A DNA stretch of 14,758 nucleotides, taken from JAENVT01 sp039931555. GTDB taxonomy: Bacteria > Actinomycetota > Acidimicrobiia > Acidimicrobiales > Ilumatobacteraceae. Below, piece after piece: positions 6,613-14,758 of this stretch. Each line of letters starts with the position of its first letter. The first letter of the stretch is position 1. The notes under the pieces were generated by a model. It saw only the letters and a program-made list of their open reading frames with translations. It made no database searches and was not told the origin of the DNA. The stretch covers positions 1-14,758 of the forward strand of contig JBDTRP010000105.1 in assembly GCA_039931555.1 (NCBI GenBank), in the 5' to 3' direction. The translations under genes and the position numbers were made by a program.

Positions 6613-7770
6613 CGTGTTGTTGGCCATGCGCAACAGCAAGAGGTCGTAGACGATCTTCAAGGATCCGCCGATGATCAGCGGCCACCCGAAGTTCGAATGA
6701 TCGAGCATCCACCCCGCGGCTATCGGTGGCAGGGCCGAGGCGAGGCTGCGGGGCACATTGGTCACGCTGGCGGCTGCGGCCCGCTCGGCGGGGGTGACGA
6801 CCGACATCACGTAGGCGTTGCGCACCGGCACGTCCATGCTCGAGAGCAGGCTGCGCCCGATCAGACAGGCCACTGCCAACGACGCGGTGGGCATCAGCGC
6901 CGCGGAGATCAGCAGGATCTGGCCGGGCAGGTGGGTGAAGGCCATCGTCCGCAACGGGCCGAGCCGGCGTTCGATCCGCACGGCGATGAAGCCGGACGCT
7001 GCCGAAAGGATTTGCATGACACCCAACACCACTCCGGCCTTGCCGACCGAGAAGTGGTGGCGACGCAGGAGCCACAGCACCAGCAGTGACTGCACGGCGA
7101 AGCCCCCGCCGAAGGAGTCGAGACTGAACAGCGCTGCAAGTCGGTACACGATGCGCTTCGATGGGCCGAGCGGGGTCGGCGTCGTCACCTGAGCTGCGGC
7201 TTCGACCTGTGCCGACATCGTCGCGTACACGCCGAGCATCGCCACGCCCGCCACTGCGTAGACGACGAAGACCGACTTTGCCGGCCAGTGCAACCGGGCC
7301 GGCATGCCAGCCGACAATGCCCCCAGCGCCGCCAACGACCCTCCGAAGAACGTGTAGCGCGCAAAGACGTGCGAACGGTTCTCCTCGGTCGTGGTCAGTG
7401 GTAGCAGCGACTGCTCGATCGGTTGCACCACGCTGACGTCGCTACCGCTGGGGTTCATCGTGCCGATCACCCCGAAGGCCAGCAGCACGAAGAACGTCGA
7501 CGACGTGGCGAAGACCAGGCCCGTCGTCACCATCAACAATGCGCCCGCTCGCAGTAGCACGCGGCGTTGGAAGCGCCATCCCCACGTCCCCGTGAACATG
7601 GTCAGGACCGCCGAGCCCAGCAGCATGCCGGTCACGATCACGCCGATGCGGGTCGCGCTGTAGCCGAGTTGATCGCCGAGGTACCCCGCCAGCGAGGCGG
7701 CGACCAACCCGTCGGCATACCCGCGCAAGCTGCGCGTGGCGATCAGGCGTCGCCCATCCGGGGTGATCAT
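6505..7770 (-). CDS. MFS-family transporter
   Basis: 421 residues with ten or more hydrophobic helices, e.g. RIGVIVTGMLLGSAVLTMF, LLMVTTGLVFATSSTFFVLL, SVFVVYAVAGVAMLGVYA, GFAVQSLLVLWLL, AGVVLGVMQILSAASGFIAV, ILLISAALMPTASLAVACLIG and WPLIIGGSLKIVYDLLLL. The cytoplasmic loop between the halves is short and polar (about residues 190-205). The Major Facilitator fold moves small solutes by proton or gradient coupling; substrate and direction cannot be told. The acidic tail (DGEDEGDAGDSS) is cytoplasmic. ATG 7770 is supported by the purine-rich GAGAGGGGG just upstream (plus 7773-7781 complement). It lies 75 bp downstream of clpB on the same strand, possibly read through. It is convergent with the par-like cassette, and its last codons overlap the possible membrane ORF. 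Confidence 0.85.
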   Translation of the reverse strand: MITPDGRRLIATRSLRGYADGLVAASLAGYLGDQLGYSATRIGVIVTGMLLGSAVLTMFTGTWGWRFQRRVLLRAGALLMVTTGLVFATSSTFFVLLAFGVIGTMNPSGSDVSVVQPIEQSLLPLTTTEENRSHVFARYTFFGGSLAALGALSAGMPARLHWPAKSVFVVYAVAGVAMLGVYATMSAQVEAAAQVTTPTPLGPSKRIVYRLAALFSLDSFGGGFAVQSLLVLWLLRRHHFSVGKAGVVLGVMQILSAASGFIAVRIERRLGPLRTMAFTHLPGQILLISAALMPTASLAVACLIGRSLLSSMDVPVRNAYVMSVVTPAERAAAASVTNVPRSLASALPPIAAGWMLDHSNFGWPLIIGGSLKIVYDLLLLRMANNTAREPAGLARERPGSVSAPRDRLHDGEDEGDAGDSS

Positions 7771-7845
7771 CGCCCCCTCTCTAGCCGATCCGACCTCCGC
7801 GCCGCACTCCCCAACCCGACGACCGGTGGTGCGAGAGGTGAACTC

Positions 7846-10329
<2,484 letters not shown>

Positions 10330-10336
10330 GGCGATG

Positions 10337-10344
10337 CCTTCCTC
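10337..10344 (-). promoter_or_regulatory. Ribosome binding site of clpB
   Basis: GAGGAAGG on the minus strand lies seven bases before the GTG start at 10329. It is one of the best Shine-Dalgarno matches in the window and decides the clpB start. Confidence 0.75.
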
Positions 10345-10375
10345 GCGTACTTCTCAGTTACCTGTCAGCAGAAAT

Positions 10376-10396
10376 CTTGAGTCAAAGCCTATCAAC
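10376..10396 (-). promoter_or_regulatory. HAIR-like (HspR) operator upstream of clpB
   Basis: The HspR-associated inverted repeat of actinobacteria is CTTGAGT-N7-ACTCAAG. Here plus 10376-10382 is a perfect CTTGAGT (ACTCAAG on the clpB strand). The opposite half-site, at the exact N7 spacing, keeps the TTGA core (GTTGATA read on the clpB strand), giving TTGA-N11-TCAA. It lies about 47 bp before the clpB start. HspR repression of clpB and dnaK is established in Streptomyces and Mycobacterium; its use here is inference, as one arm is degenerate. Confidence 0.55.
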
Positions 10397-10410
10397 ATTG
10401 CCCGATGCGT

Positions 10411-10430
10411 CAACCTGGTTCGCCAGGTTG
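10411..10430 (+). promoter_or_regulatory. Perfect 8-bp hairpin with UUCG loop before HAD gene
   Basis: CAACCTGG-TTCG-CCAGGTTG forms an uninterrupted 8-bp stem closed by G-C around a UUCG tetraloop, an exceptionally stable RNA fold. It sits in the clpB/HAD divergent region, ending 12 nt before the preferred HAD start. There is no T-tract, so classical termination is unlikely. If the HAD gene starts further upstream (TTG 10377 or 10398), the hairpin is coding. Confidence 0.5.
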
Positions 10431-10442
10431 CAGAATCGTGCC

Positions 10443-11246
10443 TTGCTTCCTCGTCTGATCGCCACCGACCTCGACGGTACCTTGTTGAACAGCCACGGCG
10501 CGCTGTCGCCGCGCACCATCGAGGCCCTGCGTGCGGCGCACGCTGCCGGGGTGATCGTGGTCTTCGCCACCGGGCGGCCGCCGCTGGTGGCCGCCCGCGA
10601 AGTGTCGGCCGTCGGCACCGCAGTGGCATATGGCGTGATGGCCAACGGCTCGATGATCTGTTCGCTCCCCGACGGTGAACCACTGTTCACGATCGGCTTT
10701 CCCAGTGCCCTGGCTGTCGCCGCCATCGGGCGGTTGCGGGCCCACGACCCGCTGTTCGGGTTCGCCCTGGCCACCGACCGCGGCTTCACCGAAGAAGTCG
10801 GCTTTGCCGAGCGCATGCCGGTTCACCATCGCCGGGACACCGTCGACGACGTGCTCGATGGGCACGACGGAGCCACCGAGGCCATCAAGCTGTTGGCCTT
10901 CCATCACCATCACTCCGCACTCGAACTGCTCGACATCATCCCACCGATCGTCGGTACCGACCTGGTGGTCAGTCACATGGGCACCGAGGCGGTCGAGCTC
11001 GGGCCCGCCGGCGCCGACAAAGGTGCCGGGCTGCGCTGGCTGTGCACCCACCTGACCGTCGATGCCGCCGACGTGCTGGTGTTCGGCGATGAGATCAACG
11101 ACTTGGCGATGTTCGACTTCGCCAGACGTTCGGTCGCCGTCGCCAACGCCGCCCCTCGCGTTCGCGCTGCAGCCACCGAGGTGACCGAGTCGAACGACGA
11201 CGACGGCGTGGCGATCGTGATCGAGGCTCTGCTCGCGGCGAACTGA
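10443..11246 (+). CDS. Cof-type HAD-IIB phosphatase
   Basis: 267 residues from TTG 10443. HAD motif I is TDLDGTLL with nucleophile D9 and acid/base D11. Motif II is FATGR with T43, motif III has Lys in ADKGAG (K193), and motif IV is GDEINDLAMF (D216, D220) for Mg2+. The large cap between motifs II and III marks the Cof/IIB subfamily, soluble enzymes that dephosphorylate sugar phosphates, nucleotides or cofactor intermediates. The substrate is not predictable. No ATG or GTG is available in frame. TTG 10377, 10398 and 10428 are other starts, but family members begin only a few residues before motif I, favouring 10443. No good ribosome site is seen, so the start is uncertain. It is divergent from clpB and convergent with the next gene. 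Confidence 0.88.
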   Translation: MLPRLIATDLDGTLLNSHGALSPRTIEALRAAHAAGVIVVFATGRPPLVAAREVSAVGTAVAYGVMANGSMICSLPDGEPLFTIGFPSALAVAAIGRLRAHDPLFGFALATDRGFTEEVGFAERMPVHHRRDTVDDVLDGHDGATEAIKLLAFHHHHSALELLDIIPPIVGTDLVVSHMGTEAVELGPAGADKGAGLRWLCTHLTVDAADVLVFGDEINDLAMFDFARRSVAVANAAPRVRAAATEVTESNDDDGVAIVIEALLAAN

Positions 11247-11248
11247 GT

Positions 11249-11264
11249 CGGTGGCCAGGCACCG
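11249..11264. repeat. Small REP-like palindrome after HAD gene
   Basis: CGGTG-GCCAGG-CACCG begins three bases after the HAD stop codon. The core resembles GGTGCCNGGCACC-like palindromes seen between genes in many bacteria. It could help terminate the HAD transcript or be a dispersed intergenic repeat; a genome-wide count is needed to decide. Confidence 0.3.
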
Positions 11265-11337
11265 TTTCTGTGTGTTGGAGTGCGGCAGCCAGGCAACCGG
11301 CGCACGAACCGCCGTTCCGCGCCGGGCAGCGTCTCTC

Positions 11338-11386
11338 GAACTTTGTCGCTCCCACGTCGCTGGGCGACCTCGCAGCGACAAAGTTC
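11338..11386. terminator. Long inverted repeat between convergent genes
   Basis: GAACTTTGTCGCT (11338-11350) and AGCGACAAAGTTC (11374-11386) are perfect 13-bp complements around a 23-nt loop. The loop itself contains GTCGC-TGG-GCGAC (11356-11368), giving a nested stem. It lies between the convergent HAD and anchored-protein genes, where a bidirectional terminator is expected, although no T-tract follows either arm. It might instead be a dispersed palindromic repeat. The rest of 11247-11443 shows no gene. Confidence 0.5.
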
Positions 11387-11443
11387 AGGCGACACCGCGC
11401 AAAACCGCCAGCACCTTGGTGTCGAGCTCACGGCGAACCGGGG

Positions 11444-12463
11444 TCAGCGAGGGCAGGACCACGTCGCCAGTTCGGCGCCGGTGAGGTCACGGATCGACAC
11501 ACCTTTGGTGTTCGACGTCGTGCGCCGGATGTACAGCTCGAACGGCGGGGCACCGGTCAGTTCGACGACACCGTCGACGCGCAGCTCGCCCCGTGACTGC
11601 GGGTCACGCGTCCCGTCGTCGTGGAACGAGCCGCCGAACTCGATCATCACCGTGCTGGCGCCGTCGGGGTTGTCGTCGGGTGCGATGGCCACGAGGCGGT
11701 AGTAGATCGAATCGTCGCTGTAGGTCGCCGACACCACCAGATCCGGTACGCCATCGCCGATCAGGTCGACCAGCACGGCGCTGCCGCGCTGAGGAGGTGG
11801 CGCCGGTGACACACCGTTGTTGGCCGTGATCAGTTGGATGACCGCCGTGACCGACGGGTCTGTCAACGGCACCGGCGTGGCGGCCTTCGGCTGCAACTGC
11901 CAGTTCGGCGCTTCGACCCAGAGGCCCAACGGGATGGCGTTGTCGGAGGCGCGGGGTTGGACAGCGATCGGGCAGGTCGGCGAGACCTCCGACGGGTCCA
12001 GCGCCCGAACCTGCACGCTGAACTGCGCGCCGATGAAGTTGACGACCGACGACATCTGCGCAGGGCCGAGGCGCAACTGCGACACGGCATCACCTTGGTA
12101 GGCGGCGAACCCGCTGGGCGACACATGACCGAGGGGGTACCCGTCGGCGAAGACCATGTGATCACCGACCACGGGGGCGCCGGCGATGATCGGCACGGTC
12201 GTGGTCGTGCTGGTCGTGGTGGGCGCGAGCGTGGTCGACGTGGTTGTCGACGTCGTCGACGTCGTCGCGACGGTCGGCACCGCGGTCGGGAGCGCGGCGA
12301 CGCCGGATCGGGCGTCCTGCCACTGCGACAGTACATAGGAGACGACACCACCGGCGACGAGCGCGGTCACCACGAGGAGCACGATGCCGACGCTGCGATT
12401 GGAACGACCAGCGCGATATCGGCGCTCGTGGTCCGGATCGGGAGGATCCCACAGATGCGACAT
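11444..12463 (-). CDS. Membrane-anchored extracellular protein with Thr-rich stalk
   Basis: 339 residues from ATG 12463. A short cytoplasmic basic segment (MSHLWDPPDPDHERRYRAGR) is followed by one transmembrane helix (~24-46, VGIVLLVVTALVAGGVV...). Next is a Thr/Ser-rich stalk (~62-90, TTSTTSTTTSTTLAP) that is probably extended and maybe glycosylated. The extracellular domain is ~250 residues. Around 233-241, DLIGDGVPD matches the Asp-rich FG-GAP/VCBS-type calcium loop. Cys164 and Cys337 could pair. The domain is not recognised beyond this; it may sense or bind something at the envelope. GTG 12508, preceded by AGGAG at short spacing, would add 15 residues and is a real alternative. The gene is divergent from the helicase gene across 65 bp and convergent with the HAD gene. 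Confidence 0.7.
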   Translation of the reverse strand: MSHLWDPPDPDHERRYRAGRSNRSVGIVLLVVTALVAGGVVSYVLSQWQDARSGVAALPTAVPTVATTSTTSTTTSTTLAPTTTSTTTTVPIIAGAPVVGDHMVFADGYPLGHVSPSGFAAYQGDAVSQLRLGPAQMSSVVNFIGAQFSVQVRALDPSEVSPTCPIAVQPRASDNAIPLGLWVEAPNWQLQPKAATPVPLTDPSVTAVIQLITANNGVSPAPPPQRGSAVLVDLIGDGVPDLVVSATYSDDSIYYRLVAIAPDDNPDGASTVMIEFGGSFHDDGTRDPQSRGELRVDGVVELTGAPPFELYIRRTTSNTKGVSIRDLTGAELATWSCPR

Positions 12464-12516
12464 GTTCGGCACAGTCTTACGCACGACAACGCCGAAACCG
12501 GCGCACACCCCACTCC

Positions 12517-12522
12517 TACACT
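12517..12522 (+). promoter_or_regulatory. -10 box for a leaderless helicase transcript
   Basis: TACACT ends six bases before the GTG at 12529, placing the expected transcription start on the start codon itself. Leaderless GTG/ATG mRNAs are common in actinobacteria. No clear -35 box and no ribosome site are seen. Confidence 0.4.
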
Positions 12523-12528
12523 CGACAT

Positions 12529-14758
12529 GTGCCCACCCGTCCCAACGTCGCGCCGACGCCCGGCTTGCAGCTGACCTGGCTCGATGGCGAAGTCGTGGCC
12601 TGGCAGCCGGGCCGCGGCGTGTACGGTGGCAACCTGCAGGCGGTCGTCAGTTCCACGTTCCGGCGACCGCTCTCGCCTCATCACGGGTCGATGCGGGTGG
12701 TGCGCATGGCGCTGCCGGGCGGCGAGCAGCAGGTGATGTGCCAGCGCCTCACGGTCGCGTCGCTGGCGGCACTCGGCCAACTCGACGCCCTCGGAAACGA
12801 CCTCGGTGCATCGGTGGGCTGGCTGGGCGAGACGTACTCGGTCGCCATCCGGCTGGTCACCGCCGGGCGCGTGCTGCCCCACCTCACCGACACCGGTCTC
12901 GGATGGTGGGTCGCCAGGTGGAAGCCCCTGCGTGCGGATCTCGCCGGGCCGGTGGCCTGGTTGGCGGCGACCCAACCGCCGGTCGTTGGCGTGGCCAGCC
13001 CTGGTTTCACACCCGAGGAGCTCACCGTCGTGATCATCGAGTCGTTCGTCGATCAGACGGCGCGGCTGTTGCTGGCCGGCGCGGGATGGCATGCGCCGAT
13101 CACCGACACCCGCCGGGCGACGGCGCGGGCCGCACGGGCAGCGGCGCGTGCGCTCAGCGCGCCTGCCGGCGAGTTCCGGGTCGATCCCGAACTGGCCGAA
13201 TCGCTCGACGATCTGGCCACGATGTTCGACCAGGCCATCCGGCGCGCCGAGGGCGAGCCCGTGGTGCAGGCCCGGCTCCGCCTGGCGTTGCCCGACGATC
13301 CGCAGGGAGATTGGCCGTTGTCGCTGGAGCTGGTCGACCCCGACGACCGCAGCCGCTGGTGTACCGCAGACGATGTCGTCGCCGGCCGGCCTTCGGCGAT
13401 CAGCCTCGCCGGCGACGCGCGGTTCATGGCGATGCTCGGCGACTGCCTGGCCACCGCGCGCGTCGACATCGAGTTGCTCGCTCCGTGGCTCACTGGTTGG
13501 CTTGCCGACCCACCGGCCGGGATCGACCTCGATACGGCGGCGGCCACGCTCGAGGCGGTCGACGCGCTGTCTGCCGTCGACATCGAACTGCTGACTCCCG
13601 AGCGTCTCACACGTCGATCGGCAACCACCAAGGGAGTCGCCCAGCCCAAGGATGCAGCCGGCAGCGGCCGATTCAGCGCGTCAGCCATCGTCAACTGGAC
13701 GGTCGTGGTCGACGACACCCCGGTCGACGAGGCAGTGCTCGAGCGTGCCGCAGCCTCGGGTGCCGGGCTGATCAACGTCAACGGCCGATGGGTCCGGCTC
13801 GACCGCACCGAGGCCAAGCGCGCCCTCGCCAACCTTGCCGAGCACCGGCGCGACCACGCCGAGCTGTCGACACTCGAACTGCTGCGCCTCGCCGCCGAGA
13901 TGGCGGCCGAAGAAGAGGCTGCAGCGGCGTCGAAGCCGTCGGACGAGTTCGACGGCAACAGGCCGGCAATCGCCGCCGGTGGCTGGCTCGGCGACCTGTT
14001 GCAAGGCCTGCCCGACGCGGCACTCGCCGAAGGGGTCGAGCCGGCCGGGTTCATGGCCACACTGCGCCCGTATCAGCGGCGTGGTCTCGGCTGGTTGCAG
14101 TTCCTGTATCAGCTCGGCCTCGGTGGCTGCCTTGCCGACGACATGGGCCTCGGCAAGACGCCCACCACGCTCGCACATCTCGCCGCCCTACCAGGGCCGC
14201 ACCTGGTGATCTGCCCGCTGTCGGTCGTGCGCAACTGGGAGGCCGAAGCCGCAAAATTCACACCGTTGCTTCGCGTTGCGGTGCACCACGGCACCGGCCG
14301 CAGCGGTGCCACCACGTTCGCCAACGTCGTGGCCCAGCACGACATGATCATCACCACCTACCACGTCGCGGCGCGCGACATCGACACCCTCACCGCCATC
14401 GATTGGGCAGTGGTGGTGCTCGACGAGGCGCAGGCCGTGAAGAACCCGGAGACGCGATCCGCCAAGGCATTGCGCACACTGCCGGCGCAACAGCACATCG
14501 CCCTCACCGGCACGCCGGTCGAGAACCGCCTCAGTGAGCTGTGGTCGATCATGTCGATGGTCACGCCCGGGCTGCTCGGCAACCTCAACCAGTTCCGTCA
14601 CCGGTTCGCCGCGCCCATCGAACGAGATCACGACGTCGCCGCTGCGGCCGCGTTGCGACAACTCACCTCGCCGTTCCTGCTGCGGCGCACCAAGGCCGAC
14701 AAATCGCTGGTGCCCGACCTGCCCGACAAGGTCGAGCAGTTGGCGTGGGCGTCGCTGA
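12529..14758 (+). CDS. SNF2-family DNA-dependent ATPase/helicase (3' end outside window)
   Basis: 743 codons are in the window, open to the edge. The N-terminal ~500 residues are the accessory part of bacterial SNF2/HepA-like proteins. About residues 370-430 (FSASAIVNWTVVVDD, GLINVNGRWVRLD) match the SNF2-associated domain (DUF3670/PF12419). The motor begins with RPYQRRGLGWLQFL (Q-type motif). Then come motif I DDMGLGKT (K543), motif Ia VICPLSVVRNW, motif II DEAQ (632-635) in VVVLDEAQAVKNP, and motif III LTGTPVENR (660-663). Motifs IV-VI and the RecA2 lobe lie beyond the window. Such proteins translocate on duplex DNA and remodel protein-DNA or RNA-polymerase complexes; some belong to phage-defence loci, but no defence partner is visible here. 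GTG 12529 is supported by the frame and an upstream -10 box. The overlapping ATG 12527 is in another frame. Confidence 0.93.
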   Translation, partial: MPTRPNVAPTPGLQLTWLDGEVVAWQPGRGVYGGNLQAVVSSTFRRPLSPHHGSMRVVRMALPGGEQQVMCQRLTVASLAALGQLDALGNDLGASVGWLGETYSVAIRLVTAGRVLPHLTDTGLGWWVARWKPLRADLAGPVAWLAATQPPVVGVASPGFTPEELTVVIIESFVDQTARLLLAGAGWHAPITDTRRATARAARAAARALSAPAGEFRVDPELAESLDDLATMFDQAIRRAEGEPVVQARLRLALPDDPQGDWPLSLELVDPDDRSRWCTADDVVAGRPSAISLAGDARFMAMLGDCLATARVDIELLAPWLTGWLADPPAGIDLDTAAATLEAVDALSAVDIELLTPERLTRRSATTKGVAQPKDAAGSGRFSASAIVNWTVVVDDTPVDEAVLERAAASGAGLINVNGRWVRLDRTEAKRALANLAEHRRDHAELSTLELLRLAAEMAAEEEAAAASKPSDEFDGNRPAIAAGGWLGDLLQGLPDAALAEGVEPAGFMATLRPYQRRGLGWLQFLYQLGLGGCLADDMGLGKTPTTLAHLAALPGPHLVICPLSVVRNWEAEAAKFTPLLRVAVHHGTGRSGATTFANVVAQHDMIITTYHVAARDIDTLTAIDWAVVVLDEAQAVKNPETRSAKALRTLPAQQHIALTGTPVENRLSELWSIMSMVTPGLLGNLNQFRHRFAAPIERDHDVAAAAALRQLTSPFLLRRTKADKSLVPDLPDKVEQLAWASL

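Noticed and set aside
6422..6649. 75-residue GTG-start ORF after the parB-like gene
   Set aside because: Pro/Arg/Ser-rich composition and no family resemblance; the neighbouring hydrophobic frame is more protein-like.
12384..14537. 717-residue Arg-rich plus-strand ORF
   Set aside because: Shadow frame of the SNF2 gene, which carries all helicase motifs in the neighbouring frame.

Overview
The window is GC-rich DNA with strong G/C bias at third codon positions. Its gene content and style suggest a high-GC actinobacterium, possibly of the Acidimicrobiia (Ilumatobacter-like). This is inferred from a huge DUF11-repeat surface protein, a Thr-rich linker behind a membrane anchor, an actinobacterial-type ClpB with an HspR-like operator half-site, and probable leaderless GTG/ATG starts. 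I could not run a database search, so the taxonomy is a judgement.

Layout. (1) Positions 1-4712, minus strand: one very large secreted protein, still open at the window edge. It has a signal peptide, a Gly-rich N-terminal half and tandem DUF11 repeats of almost exactly 387 bp. (2) 4713-4996: a divergent intergenic region packed with inverted repeats, including a perfect 20-bp AT-rich palindrome in otherwise GC-rich DNA. (3) 4997-6393, plus strand: a ParA-type ATPase and a small basic partner protein, overlapping by one base (TAATG). The layout resembles a plasmid type Ib partition cassette. A possible frame-broken membrane-protein ORF follows it. (4) 6505-7770 and 7846-10329, minus strand: an MFS transporter downstream of the ClpB disaggregase gene. 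(5) 10330-10442: the clpB/HAD divergent region, with an HspR (HAIR)-like inverted repeat and a perfect UUCG-loop hairpin. (6) 10443-11246, plus: a Cof-type HAD phosphatase. (7) 11247-11443: a convergent intergenic region with a 13-bp perfect inverted repeat. (8) 11444-12463, minus: a membrane-anchored protein with a Thr-rich stalk and an FG-GAP-like metal loop. (9) 12529 to the window end, plus: a SNF2-family helicase, cut off after motif III.

How the parts may work together. ClpB, and perhaps its stress operator, form an ordinary housekeeping unit. The HAD phosphatase, MFS transporter and SNF2 protein show no evident pathway link. The most unusual unit is the partition-like cassette with its palindrome array. 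It sits in a chromosomal-looking context and is divergent from the giant surface-protein gene, so the two could share control through the same 284-bp intergenic region. Whether this is a resident orphan ParA system, a scar of an integrated plasmid, or a system positioning a cell-surface structure cannot be decided from the sequence alone.

No rRNA, tRNA, CRISPR array, transposase or integrase was recognised.
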